DNA of 64,000 nt from Schistocephalus solidus (lineage: Eukaryota > Platyhelminthes > Cestoda > Diphyllobothriidea > Diphyllobothriidae), in assembly GCA_017591395.1 (NCBI GenBank), contig WEDG01001477.1, positions 30,191 to 94,190 on the forward strand. Reading direction: 5' to 3'. The position numbers and the translations under genes were made by a program. Below are positions 11,831 to 24,760 of the stretch, piece after piece. Each line of letters starts with the position of its first letter. Position 1 is the stretch's first letter. The notes beneath the pieces were generated by a model. The model saw nothing but the letters and a program-made list of their open reading frames with translations. It was not told the origin of the DNA and did no database searches.

Positions 11831-12666
11831 ACCTACACCAATGCATCGACAACACTCTCACAATCACCATTTACCATAGTATATCACGGTTTCCTAGAAA
11901 CCGTGGCTGGGAAGTCTGCCAATCTGACGCTTCCACCAGACCACGCCGTCGGCTCAGTGTATGTGCTGTGTGTGTCGAGTGGCTGACCAGTGAACTGGGG
12001 AGTCAGACGGCGATGGCTGCTCCATACCCCCTGAGTTTGTGAATCCTGGTGTGTGCGTTATGGGGGCCAGGTCGTGCTGTGGCGCGCGAAGACGGGTACG
12101 CCGATCCGTCAGCCAATGCGCCCACTCCCACATCAGGCAACTGACTGGCTCGGACAGTGGTCTGATTGTGGGGGTGGAAGAGAGAGTGAGGTCGAGAGCT
12201 CAGCGTATTTTCCTCACTATAAACAATCTGACGAGCTTGAAACTATCACGGTGCGCTAAAAAGCCGTGGCTTGGAAGGTTGCCAACTGACGGGATAACTC
12301 GGACCGCGTGGTCAGCCCAATGTGTTTTTGTGTGGAGTGGCTGACTGGCGGACTGAGAGTCAGGGTTGCAATGGCTCCTTCTTAATGTGGCCTTTATGGC
12401 ACTCCCACTCCGTGGGATCCGAGCCAGGTGTGGTGGCACGCCCAGGGGCGGCTTAGGCCGCGCCAGCCACCTGCGCCCTCTCCCATCTCCGGTCTTCTTG
12501 ACTCTGTCTTGACACCGGACTCAGGTGGGGGAGGAGGAGAGAGTGCGGTAGCTGCAGCGCAAGGCTACTATCACTTAAAACTAATTCACGCGCAAGTCAC
12601 CGTCCCTGCACCACCTGGTGTGGAGCATACGGTGGACCTCGTCGAAATCGACGGTCGAACTGCCAA
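11831..12666 (+). repeat. Repeat R4: complete copy of family R
   Basis: The copy runs from the post-stop tract (caatgcatcgacaacac) through tttcctagaaaccgtggc (near 11,890) to cggtcgaactgcca (near 12,665). It has two internal monomers, near 11,900 and 12,265. The left side adjoins the forward zinc-finger remnant and the right side adjoins a reverse zinc-finger remnant, giving the Z-R-Z arrangement in its smallest form. Confidence 0.85.
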
Positions 12667-12815
12667 GTGTAGATGTCGGGCGCTGATGTGGCTTAGCCTC
12701 CGGTGGTTTACCGCAGGTTGTCGTGGAGTCGCATGTGTCCTAATAGGCCCTTGCGGTGTGTAAATGTTCGGGCGCAGTGTGGGCAGGAGAAATCGGGAGA
12801 GGCTTGAATCGCGCA
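12667..12815 (-). pseudogene. Z zinc-finger tail remnant (reverse)
   Basis: On the minus strand one C2H2 finger (CPHCARTFTHR, then GLLGHMRLHDNLR) is followed by a stop and the Z 3' UTR, which ends at cgacatctacact exactly where the right end of R4 begins. The same 3'-UTR bases precede the left end of R in Z2, so the Z 3' terminus is probably close to this point. Confidence 0.7.
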
Positions 12816-14640
12816 AACACGCACATAAGCTGGCTGTACTACGGGATGACGGTTTATCACATGTGGCTACCCACACTTACTAAACGGTTCAGGAGTGTTA
12901 CTTCTCAGCCGCGAATATGATCACCCACGCCAGAAGCAATACAAGCCACAAATTGCTTGAAGCCTGGGCCTCAGATGTGAGCTCAGTCAATTGATATATC
13001 GATGTGGTCGCGCAGTCACCTCCAGGCTGGCGTCACTGATGTTTTATTGGCTTGGTCTGTTGCCGCGTTTTTCTCCGACGGCGGTCGTCTGTACGCGTTC
13101 GAAGCTTAGGTGAACAAAGAAATGGGTCCAGCTGGCTAGTGACCTTCCCTGGAATTGGCGCATCGCCTCAATTCGTGAAGAACCTTTTTAATGCCTCTTC
13201 CATCCTCCATCTCAGCTTCTTTTACTCCAACCAGTGTATTGCTAATCAACGCTCTGCCTCCTGGTAATGCAGCCGCTCATAACTCGTGGTTGCTTTTTCG
13301 CCAGACACGGGATCCTGCCTTTTGCTTGACTAATGTCAATTTATTACAGAATTTACGTGGATGCCCCAATTGACAACAGCATGGCCAAGGAGCAGAAATC
13401 GGATTAAAAGTCAGCTAGGACACGCACATTTCTTTTAAAACAGTGAGAATAATGATGGATATTGAGTGAAAAAGCAGGCGATAAGACATAGAGCCTGATA
13501 AATTTCCAAAGGGAAAGAAAGCGCACTAGGAACCGTGCGAGAAGGAGTGACTGACTTTGGTAATGGTGTTTACTGTCGCACGAGTGGTTTTAATTACCTA
13601 TGCTAGAAGAGTTTTATAAAGCACTTTGACCCTATTCTGAAACCACAAAATCTGTTTTTTTTTCCTTGAAAATTCACTGCAGGTGTGAACTTGCAATCTA
13701 TCATATTGTGACCAAAAAGATGAGTCGTCTGTAAGCAAAAGACTGTCCGATTAGCACTTTTACTGAGGTGCAACACTCCTTTCGTCTTTCCACGGAAATT
13801 GATGAGTAAATCGGGAGAAAATGCCAATGTAGAACTCTTTTTAAGAACTTTACTCTTATTTCTGTGGAGATCAGAAGGTTTAACGTGGAAAGACAGGAAA
13901 ACTTGCATACAAGAAACCACATGGAAAAGACTGGGGAACCCACAGTCGAGACGAGCTCCTAGAACGGCGCAAAATCAGTAAAACAGATACCCGACCTTTA
14001 GCTAGGGCATGTGTTGAGATTATGGCAAATCAACCACAATGTAAACAGACATAATACTTATTTTAATAGGTAGCCTGTGGGTGTGTTAGTTGCACTCTAA
14101 TTTGCACTGCACATGTCGCTGTTGTACTTTGTTCAGTATAAGTATTTGAAGTATACTGTTAAAAATCGGAGCCTTAAATGTTAGTAGACTCAATTCTCTA
14201 GGATCTGGCGACGACTAATCAAGGAAGAGTTTGACAAAACGCGTGATTTAAGCTTTATGGGAAATTACTTACACAACTTTGCTTTCTTTCCAAATGGACT
14301 CGGTGAGTCTTCACTATGACTTCGCATGATCCACTCAGCGTTATCACTAGAACTAAAAATATACCATAATGGACACAGACAAAATAATTTTCAGCACGAA
14401 CTAAAAGCAGTCCTCAGTTGACTGCAGGAAAACTCACTTGAACCCTGGACCCATATTTCGACTAAAATACACTTGAATAGTTTGTTTTGTTGTCTGTTAG
14501 ACTGTCTCAGAACGTGTCTGGACTTTTATCTAACGCCAATAGTGGGAGTATGATAAGTCAATCAGTCTTCAATATTGCATTGAATAAAATTTTCGATAGA
14601 TATTTTTGTGGAGTAAGTTGAGCACAATGATAATGGTTAT
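12816..14640. other. No gene recognised
   Basis: AT-rich, with short open frames that show no domain features, and no copy of families Z, R, A, B, D or E was recognised. It ends in a (TTA)n tract. Confidence 0.4.
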
Positions 14641-14669
14641 ATTATTATTATTATTATTTTTATTACTAC

Positions 14670-14704
<35 letters not shown>

Positions 14705-14870
14705 GTAGTAGTAGTAGTAGCAGTAGTAGTAGTAGTAGTATTGGTAGCAGTAGCAGTAGTAGTAGTAGTAGTAGTAGTAGAAGTAGTAGTAGCAGTAGTA
14801 GTAGTAGCAGTAGTAGCATAGTAGCAGTAGTAGCAGTAGCAGTAGTAGCAGTAGCAGTAGCAGTAGTAGC

Positions 14871-14953
<83 letters not shown>

Positions 14954-14954
14954 C

Positions 14955-15039
<85 letters not shown>
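14641..15039. repeat. Trinucleotide microsatellite: (TTA)n then (TAG)n
   Basis: (TTA)n at about 14,641-14,702 passes into (TAG)n with interspersed CAG variants up to 15,039. Variants are concentrated in the first half, and the last 150 bases are nearly pure. Open frames here are artefacts of the triplet repeat. Confidence 0.97.
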
Positions 15040-15040
<1 letters not shown>

Positions 15041-15614
15041 ACGGGTACGCCGACCCGTCAGCCAAGGCGCCCACTTCCACATCAGACAACTGACTGGTTC
15101 GGTTGGTGGTCTGATTTTGGGGGTGGGGGAGAGAGTGAGGTCAACAGCTCAGCGCATTTTTCCTCACTATAAACAATCTGACGCGCTTGAAACTATCACG
15201 ATGCGCTAAAAGCCGTGGCTTGGAAGGTTCCCAACTGACGGGATAACTCGGACCGCGTGGTCAGCCCAATGTGTGTTTTGGGTGGAGTGGCTGACTGGCG
15301 GACTGAGAGTCAGGCTGCAATTGCTCCTTCTTAATGTGGCCTTTATGGCACTCCCACTCCGTGGGATCCGAGCCAGGTGTGGTGGTACACCCAGGGTCGG
15401 CTCCAGCCGCGCCAGCCACATGCGCCCTCTCCCATTTCCGGTCTTCTTGTCTCTGTCTTGACACCGGGCTCAGGTGGCGGAGGAAGAGAGAGTGCGGTAG
15501 CTGCAGCGCAAGGCTACTACCACTTAAAAACTAATTCACGTGCAAGTCACCGTCCCTGCATCACCTGGTGTGGAGCATACGGTGGACCTCGTCGAAGTCG
15601 ACGGTCGAACTGTC

Positions 15615-15617
<3 letters not shown>
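15040..15617 (+). repeat. Repeat R5: 5'-shortened R copy between two (TAG)n arrays
   Basis: This starts at acgggtacgccgacccgtcag, an internal R position, and runs to the normal right end (cggtcgaactgtc, near 15,617). (AGT)n starts directly after it. It matches R8 and R4 closely. The missing left part and the arrays on both sides suggest insertion into, or recombination with, a TAG microsatellite. Confidence 0.85.
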
Positions 15618-16019
<402 letters not shown>

Positions 16020-16830
16020 AGTGCCAATGGAGCTGGAATTTCAATGCACCGGAAATGACAGCTCACAGAATCTAACACCGTTTGTCAGAGACTGGAAGGT
16101 TGCCTTTATCTCCCTGCTTCCTTGACTCTGTCGACTGCTCTACCATGTCAACCTCGATTTAAATAGTTTGAGAATAGCGCAGGGTTCACGATTACTCCTC
16201 CATCAGTTATTTGTTTTGTAAGCATCTATAGATTTTCCATTCTGGCCTTAAGTCACCCTTACTCGTTTATTGAAGGCTACTACGTCAGACCTTCATCGTC
16301 ATCTGGACTTGTCATTTATCGAATCTGGGCCATTTTGTAGCACTTTTCAAAAAGTACGGAGTTCTACTTAGTTTGGCTATCACCAGCTGTTGCCGACTGC
16401 AAAGCCATTAACCGGCCATCCCAGTATCCCTAGTCTTTGACGGTGATGTTCCTACATCTCGTATACGCACCTTCACCTCACTCTGACTTAATCGCTTCCA
16501 AGCTTGTGAATGTGTGAGCTTAAACGTTCACACACATCTCTAAATGAGGAGGCATAGTATTATTAAATCCAAACGTGGCCCAGGTAAACCGGATCTCAGC
16601 ATCCTGGAGGGCTCCTAACAGTTGCAAAGGAGAAAAAACGACACTTGGAACTGATTACCGGAAGAGGCAGGGAAAGGGCACAGCCACGTGGCTTTCGCAA
16701 CCTACCATCTCTGCCCTCTCAACGCTTCAGTCTCAGCGCGACACGATTACCACGATCACAACGAGGAGGTCTGTGAAGATGAGCTGACAAGATGACCGGC
16801 TCATTCCACCAATCAGGAGTCCCTATGCGA
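16020..16830. other. No gene recognised
   Basis: Unique-looking sequence of mixed composition, with no repeat family or protein motif recognised. Confidence 0.35.
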
Positions 16831-17560
16831 CGAAGAATTGATTGTACGCACAAGCGCAGGCGCAGCCAGTACGCGCGCGAAAGAGATTGCATCCAGGACA
16901 CGAGCAAAGGCTAGAGAGCGTGCGCTGCACTCGCGCGAAATCGCATGCGCGCACACACGCACCCAAGCGCAAAACGCTACGTGCGCGAGTCCGTTTGTGC
17001 GCAAATCTCTCTCGTCGCTCGCTCTCCTCGGGCCCAACGCGTCAGCGTCAGAGCGTTGCAAGTCCACGACCAGGACCTGCGACAACAAGGACCTGAAGAA
17101 GGTCGCGTGGAGGCGCGTGGCGATGTGGCCACCACCGCCGCTGTCAGTGGCACCGATGTTGGCGCTTGCGCGCCGCGGTCGCCGTCCCCTGGGTCCGATG
17201 TCGGGCCCGGCGGTCAATACACAACAAGCTCTGGCGCGCGCGTGTGCGCGCACCGGTAAGAGGCGACGGTGGAGGTGATGATGATGATGGTGGTGGTGGT
17301 GGAAGGTTCGGAGGCGTCGTTGCTCTTGGCACGAACACAATGAAGCCACCTCAGCCGCTGCTACTAAACCACCGTAATCCAAGTCACAGCGCGTCTTGTA
17401 GTGGTCATACAGCCAGACGTGCTGGTACGCCAGGGAATCGGACTTGTTGGAGGATTACACACACACGTACGCAGGTGAAAGATAGCGCCAGACGGCAGCG
17501 CGCGCGAGAGAGACTGCGAAGATGCAGTGGCGAACCACACGAGAGAATGCAAGACCTGAA
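16831..17560. promoter_or_regulatory. CpG-rich block, possible promoter or first-exon region
   Basis: The GC and CpG content is clearly higher than in the neighbours, with many gcgcgc and cgcgcg runs. Long open frames occur on both strands (for example 16,838-17,278 plus and 17,382-16,813 minus), as GC-rich DNA produces by chance. Translations are Arg/Ala-rich with no domain. A (GAT/GGT)n tract lies at 17,272-17,302. The regulatory reading rests on composition alone. Confidence 0.25.
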
Positions 17561-19689
17561 GAATACAGACGAAGTGCAGAAACGACAGCGAAACAGCAGT
17601 CATGGTGATTTACATATTTAAGATTGTCATTCCCTGTCTCTACCTTGCGTTTTACAGGCGAGCATCTTGACTCGCGGCTTAACTGAATGCCGAAATTTCC
17701 ACAGGTGGAGCCTGACTATAAGGCAAATGTCTACGCACAATCAGACAGAGGGAGAGTGGCTAACTAGGCTTTCCATTTTGCTGGTGATCGTAATGCCCAC
17801 TGCTCTAGGCACGACACTTGCACGTGAAAAACATACTGAACCCAAATTCAAAGCCGCACAAAACGTCTTTAGGCAGGGCTTTCATTTCTGCAAGAAAAAC
17901 TTTGCGGTTCTACTTTTCTGCCAAATTAACTGCCTCGACGCCGGACCAGAAGAATAAACTACCTCAACTAATAACTTGATGAATAATCACGTGTACGAAT
18001 GAAAGACCTTCAGCTGACAGAACGCGGTTGGTATAACCTTCAGAAAAGCCGAAAAATGTTGATTAATCCCCCCCCCCCTTCAGCAGAACAATTCTGCCTC
18101 AGCGACCTTTGCCAAGAGGACGGATATGTAGACGACCCTGACGAGTGATCCCGGTTTAAAAACGACTACGGATTAATGAAGGTCAACCCATGCTCTGGAA
18201 GGCCATCCCCTAATTCAGTGGCTCGCGTATATTTTTTCTCTGAACTTCAATTTCGTAATCGAAATTGTCTCGTTTCACACACAGAATTTGGTAAATAATC
18301 AATAGTTTCAATAAATTTTTACCAGTAAGTTATGAATAGCATAGAACAAAATTGCGGTATCGTACGAAAGTGTAAATAATACAACTAAATAGAACATGAC
18401 TCATTCAAAAAAATAAGGAAACTCGTGAGAGGTGTGGATTCGTTTTTCGTTTTTTTTCGTTTTTCGTTTTTTTTCATTCATGTTGTGTGAGACAAACTCA
18501 ACTATCCCAACGCAAACAAACCGCGCCGTTATGGTTATTCATACATGTCGGAGACGAAAAGCACCTATTCACGACGATATTTCATGAATACATTTAAGAG
18601 GATAAGTATTATCCTTGAAGATATGTGTAGATGTTATTCCCGGTTGTCTATCTAAAAATACTCCTACGGCATGATCTTATGATTTACATTTAAGGTGCGA
18701 TCATTGGAAATGCTGGCTATGGCATTTTCCTCTTATAGGGGAACATCTAGGCGAACAATGGAAGGTAATGTGGCTATTTTCGACCAGTATCAAAATTATA
18801 TATTAACTTTAAATGGGCGCGTCACACCTACCACCCTGTCGCTCCACACTAATGTGATATGCCACATCGTTTGGTAAACTTTGCCCCATATCAAGAGGTG
18901 TGGTGGTGAGTGATCCAGGAGGAAGTGGCTAACGATAAGATTGGCCATAGTAACTGACCTGTGGAAGGGATGCGCCGGCATGTGAAAGGTCTACCAAATC
19001 GTGGAGCCGCATGAAAGCGCTGCTACGAGGTGAGTCGGACTGACTGCGTATCGCATGCAGCCAGTCAGTTGATGTGACAGTTCATCTGTCAACGTGGCCG
19101 ACCCTCTGTGGGTGCCCGTTAGACCACAGTACTACCATTGGACTATCACAAGTAACAAAGTTGGCCACTGTCCCGATGGGCCTAGTGGTGACTTGGTTCT
19201 AGTAAAGCAGACTTCCGATTAACATACCTCAACTTTACCCCCGCCCCCTCCTCCTTCAACCCGTTTTAATAATCAGGTAGAGTAAAAAATGACTGAAAAT
19301 GACCATGGACGGAATAAAGGACAATGCTGAATACGTGCTCATCTGAACCCCACGCAAACTAGGCAGTAAAGAATAGAGTCAGTTGTCTTGCGTAAGTGAG
19401 GGTGCTATAGACATGCAATTAGGACGAGACCATTGCAGCCTAAACCTGGGCTCAGAGTAGGGCTGAGCTATATCATCAGTTGTTGACCTTTAAATCTATC
19501 AGTTTTTACTCGTCGTGAGAATTTATAAAGGCATTTGGTCGTTTATAGCAACGGAACTACTTGTCTAATGCCGGTTTGATCGACTTAACGCTCTCTTTGT
19601 CCAATGTGCCAGTAGCCCATCGGAGTCAAGAGGACTGGGGGTCAGATTTGGATATACGGCCTGTCCGGCTGGGTGGGGACAAGTTATAT
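17561..19689. other. No gene recognised
   Basis: AT-rich sequence with a C10 homopolymer near 18,069 and a T-rich simple tract (cgtttttcg repeats) at about 18,440-18,477. No domain or shared repeat was found. Confidence 0.4.
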
Positions 19690-22450
19690 GATTGAAAAGT
19701 CGCTCTTAGGTATTTGTGAATTCGGTGGTTGCTTAGTGGCCTCACCGCAGTAACCACTTCGCCAGGCAGGGAAAACCAGGTGCAGGTGGCCGGCACCCCT
19801 GCACCTGTTCCACCCTAACGGAACAGAAAGTCTTGCGGCGAGAGCGCAAACAGCCCCGTAGGTGGCCAATAATAATTCGGGCCGTTTTCACAATTTAACA
19901 AATTCGTAACTCCTAAAAGGATTGCCGGTCACCTGGGGTAACTTAACAAAACTGTTTGGGGAAGCACTGTTTAATCCTTTGGGATGAAAGGGGCTTGAAA
20001 AGGTGGCCTACGGCGTTGTTTACCCGTGCTAGTTGCAAGCGCACTGAGGCTCGTTGGCGCACGCTACGTGGTCGGAACAATATATAAAACAAGAACATCC
20101 TCGTGTCTCCCCCACAATCTACCATGCTAACGGCTCGTTCTGACGGTCTGGGATTTTCGTCTCCTTTTAGCCAAATAAGTGGCCAAATGACCGGAGAGGA
20201 GGATGACCCTGGTCGTACGAGAACTGAAACACTAGAAAGTGAACATACAGGCCTTAGTGAGACAGCTTCTCCGAACAAGGCCAGCAGGACAAAAGTGAGT
20301 GGCAGATACACCTTCTTCTGGAGCAGACTCCAAAGGCAGAGTGGCAAGACGCTGAAGTCACACTCCTCAGCAAGAACGATATCCTTCAATGGCTTTCTGT
20401 TTCCTGCGGGAAATCAACGATTGTCTCTTGAACACGAGACTGCCGTTCCTCAGGGACCATTTCCTCATGACCATCAACTCTTACGATCCTATAAAGATAA
20501 ACTCGACAACGACAAAGATCTGTATGAACTACTTTAGACGATGTTGTGAACTGACTCACTGATTTTCCTTAATGACTTTAGCATCGGCCTATACAGGGGC
20601 CATACTATTTATGTGAGAGTGTTGGGTCATCACAGGGTCGGTAGCTTCGAGAACACTGATCTATTTCTCCTGCATGCCTGCACAGAACAACATTTCATTC
20701 CAACTCATACGTTTTGATCAGAATGAGTACAACGTAACTGTCATGTAACTGGCAACATCTGGATTACGTTGTCGTTCAGATGTGTGACCTGCATGACGTG
20801 CTAGTGACGAATTCGAAGTGTGCTGATGAAGGCTTGACAGACAGCATTTTGTCCCAAAGATGTCCCACCCTTCCAAACCCATGTCAGACCGTAGATACAA
20901 AATCAACAGCTATATTAAATGCTGCTCTATTATATATAGTTGAAAATTGGTTATATTTTTGCTATTTCACGAGGCAGATGAAACAAATATATGCCCTGAA
21001 GGAGTAGAGAAAAGTGCTTTGTGCAGAAAAAATGCAAACAACCTTGTGACATCATTCGGTTCACATGTTTAAAAGTCCTCGGATGCCCTCACCAACGCCA
21101 CGCATATTGGATTGATGACAGCATCGAAGTAATCTGGTGTTTCTTCTCAGAGAATACGAGCCACATAAGTCCCATTTCAACGACAGGACAAATACCATTA
21201 TAACCACATATTTCAGATGCTCAAGCCTATTGCAGTAAAGGTTGGAGGCAATTAGCCAACCTGCAAGGCTAAAAAAATCTTACTATTCGCCGACCGCGGT
21301 GAGCTAACACATTTTTTTGTGGTCATCAAAATAGTCTACAGTTTCAAGCCACTGGAACTGCGCCACTAATCAACGCAGGCGATGCAAGCGCGTTATCTGA
21401 TAAATCACAGATCCTGGAGCGGTGAACTGAGTACGTTTAGGGTCTCTTCAATAACTCATCCACCATTTGCGACAAAGCCATCAACCAAATTCCTCAACGA
21501 TGTCCTCGATCTTTCGCCTTCCCAACCGGAGGAAAACTGAGCAGGGCCGAGCCGGAACAGCACCAAATGCTGACTCATTGGCATCCTAAATCTTAGATAG
21601 ATAGATAGACAAGGACGAAGCCCGCAATACTTAAAGGGTGCATCATTGTCTACTTATACAAACGCAAGGGGACCGGAGCCTCTGTGATAACCACTGAGAC
21701 ATCTACCTCCACCGACTTTCAGATAAAATCTTTGCCATAGTCATACTTAATTACTTAAACGCGCAAAAGAACCAAAGACGACTTCCATAGAGTCGGCATG
21801 AATTTCGAAGGAATCACATAACCATCAACATGATTTTCAAGGGCCATAAACCGTGATAAAAGTGTCTGGAAATACCTACCAGTATTTGCATCTCCCCTGT
21901 GGATAAGACGAAGGCCATCGATCCAGTAAACCGCGGTAGACCCTACGGAAACATACCGCAAGTCAGGTTTCCGTAACGATCCAAAAATTTAAAGACGGTC
22001 TAACTAAATGATGGTACGCCTCACGGATAATGAGACAGTCTCTAGTGTTCAGGGCTGCTTTCTCGACAAGACTCTTGCATTTGGAGGGGGTATGGGTAGT
22101 CTGCGAAAAACCAGACAGGAAACCTCAACCACTTTCATCACAGTTACCTTCGATGAGGGTTGAAGTTGAAGTGGTAGAAAAGGGTCCCGGACAGCGAAGT
22201 ATGGGAAAAAGGCGGCGTTCTCCGTGGATAGGCCATGCTGAGAGGCAGATGTAAATGCGCTGTGGCGGTTATTTTGTGAGAATGGATGACGAGCGCCTGC
22301 CCAAGCGATTATTTCACATGGACGTCTGTACTCGTGATCTCAGTCAAGAAGGACAAAGCGTGGTCACACGAGGAAACCCTTAAGACATTGTTCAAGTGTC
22401 TGCAAAAAAATCTCTAAACCCAGGAAGGCCTCGAGTAGCACAGCCAAAAC
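19690..22450 (+). mobile_element. LINE Z3: old, heavily mutated Z copy
   Basis: The 5' UTR is recognisable (ccccgtaggtggcc near 19,855, as in Z2 and Z5). EN remnants include LSETASPNK and YTFFWSRL (near 20,255-20,320). The linker (WIDDS near 21,110), RT pieces (QILER near 21,408, LYKRKG near 21,655) and C-terminal RT tail ([11 protein letters not shown] near 22,277) follow in the correct order, with many indels and stops. The RT core with the FADD motif is deleted or unrecognisable, and no fingers are seen before R6. Confidence 0.7.
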
Positions 22451-22699
22451 CTCCTCACCACAATTCTCTAAACGCAGACATAAATCACAACTTATCAGCG
22501 CATAAGTTTATTAAATCACACTTGCATGTACATTAAAACTACGCACATTAAGATTTCATCGTGGAACCTTCATGCAATGCAAGTTAACAGTATCATTATG
22601 GCTAAGAAATTCTTTATGGAATAAATGGAAAAAAATTACTTATATGAAAGGGGTGGTAATTGACGATGACTAGTCTTGTGTAGCAGAGGACCAGCACGA

Positions 22700-23005
22700 G
22701 TATAGTGCACGCAGGCGGTGACTTGCACGTAACACCAGTTCCCGAGCAAGACTTATCATCAGCTGGTTAACGGGCCTTCTTCAACAGCGAAACCAGACTG
22801 GAATATTTCCTTCTTGATGTTTCGTCTAAGGCACTTCCACTCAGTTGGGATCCCAGATGCCCCTTTGTTATTCCGCTGAAATTATGTTCTATTGTGTGCC
22901 TAAAAGGCGTGCGTGGCACGCGAAGACCAGCTGTTTAACTTCGTCGGACACTACGCCCTATCACCCTTCCGGAGTTTTTGACTCTGTCTTGACAGCGGAC
23001 ACAAA
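22700..23005 (+). repeat. Repeat R6: old fragment of family R
   Basis: Diverged but ordered R landmarks are present: cttccactcagttgggatccc (near 22,825) for cactcccactccgtgggatcc, and tttttgactctgtcttgacagcgg (near 22,973) for the young ttcttgactctgtcttgacaccgg. It lies between Z3 (+) and Z4 (-), as in the younger Z-R-Z groups. Confidence 0.6.
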
Positions 23006-24760
23006 ATGTTGATGGAGCAGAGATACAGCCGAATAGGTTTATGCGATGACCGAATGTTCATCAGCAGTGTGGTCATGCTATTAATGGTGATGACGCTGGC
23101 GTTAATGGAGATGCTTAATGCATTTAGGTCGGACATGCTGCTGTTGCGATGAATCGGACTGTCCTGGGTGTGCATAGAGCCAAAAAGCTTATTAATTTGT
23201 CAGAATGTCATGGAAGATTGTAAGTAGATGATTCATGTGTGACAAGTGCATATTGTGGCTACTGGCATTAGTTCGCTGTTCAAACTGTGATGGACTAACA
23301 AATGTCCAATGCATCATGTGATCGCGTGATAGCACTGGAGCCAGGTTAAAATTAAACCTATATTAATAGTGGCAGGTTCAGTAGTGGTGATGTTTTGCAG
23401 GATGACAGGTTTCACACTGGTTATGTTAGTGATGGCGGTAGTGATGGTATGATATGACATGAGAGGCGGGTCAGTCGTGTTGGCAGTACATTGAGTTCGC
23501 ATATGTCCAATGAGGCTAATCCGTGCCCGGGACATTCAACGATAGTGCAGACACGATGGCAGAGACTGGATGCTGTTGTCATTTGTCCGAGCACTCGAGT
23601 CTTGCGGGTATCACTCTTGACTTTGGTAGCAGCTCTTAAGATGGTTTCGAATATACTGCTCTAGTCTTCACGGTGGTGCATGATGCCTATTGATTTAAGT
23701 TAGATCCTCCCAGGTTTCCGAGATGATTTGCAGGTGCATGAGGGAGGTGTTCAAAGTGTCCTGGTAGTGTCCCTTTTGTCCTCCTTGTCCAGCGACTAAC
23801 CATAAATCCGTCTCCGTAGCATAGTCGTTTGGACGAACCCTCATCATTTATCGTCACGAAATGGTCATGCTATCGAAGTTGTATCTGTCTCAGCAGGGAT
23901 TGGATACTGAGGGCGCCTGTTCTTTTCAGGATATCAATGTCCATGACCCTTTTCTGCTATTTCAGCTACATTATTCTTCGAAGGCGGCTGAGGGGATAAT
24001 CGATTACTATTTTTTGCTTGGCCAGCATAAACAGTTCACATCTCCACCCTGTAAAAAAGAAATGTCAGGACAATAGCTAAGCACATAGTGGATTTTGTCT
24101 TGAGTAGAATGCCATGACGGTATCGACGGATTGCGGTAACCGACTGAAGGCCAAGCTAGCTTTAAAGAATTCGTATGCGATTCCGGCGTTGACCTTAATC
24201 TTTGTTGAACATGTTCTCCCAAGCTACCCAAAGTTCTTCACTGCTGTAAACTGCACTGTTTTGCCATTGATACGGGATTCTGTGTAGTCTTCATTTGGCG
24301 GTGCCTTTGTGGGATCAACGTCTTATCCTCGGTAATGGTCAGTCAAAAATTGGGACCAGCCAACAGCAAAGAGGTGCAAACTCCGCCGCATGTTCTTTCC
24401 CGTTGTAATGTTTAGCCTGCAGTTATTCCCAAACAATGCGCCTTTGACGCTGACCTAGAATACCAGCGAGGCTACTTTCAAGTGACGAACGTTGAGCAGT
24501 TTTCCGTGAGTTCGGTAGTGGATATCAATCCCTGACCGCTCCTCAGGGTAGATGGACATTCCCGTGACGATGAATATGAGATTGAATATGGTGGGAGCTA
24601 GTTTAAAACCCTTCTTTACTCCACTGGTAACCGCGAATGCTTCAGCCACTGCTCGCTGCCCGTTACGAGCACCATAATACCGTCTTGAGGTTGTCTTGCC
24701 ATCTGCTGAATCGCTCAAGACATCCGCAGCTCAGCATAATTTTACGCAATTCATTGAACT
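23006..24760 (-). mobile_element. LINE Z4: old Z copy, 5'-truncated
   Basis: Minus-strand peptides in order: the RT segment AVAEAFAVTSGVKKGFKLAP (near 24,650-24,595), TGMSIYPEERSGIDI corresponding to the [15 protein letters not shown] region, then the C-terminal RT region around 23,900, then a finger with RISLIGHMRTQC (near 23,525-23,490). Stops and indels are frequent. The sequence upstream of the RT centre is missing, and the 3' side meets the right end of R6. Confidence 0.65.

Noticed and set aside
9049..12763. Numerous 60-110-residue open frames on both strands in the R blocks
   Set aside because: The frames are not conserved between R copies and contain no domain; substitutions and indels break them at random.
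14637..15089. Long open frames of poly-Thr, poly-Leu, poly-Tyr, poly-Val or poly-Ser (also at 15,536-16,125)
   Set aside because: These are translations of the (TAG)n and (TTA)n microsatellites in each frame, not genes.
16813..17382. 189-residue minus-strand open frame with a His-rich run
   Set aside because: Open frames on both strands follow from high GC content, and the His run is the (GAT/GGT)n tract read on the other strand.
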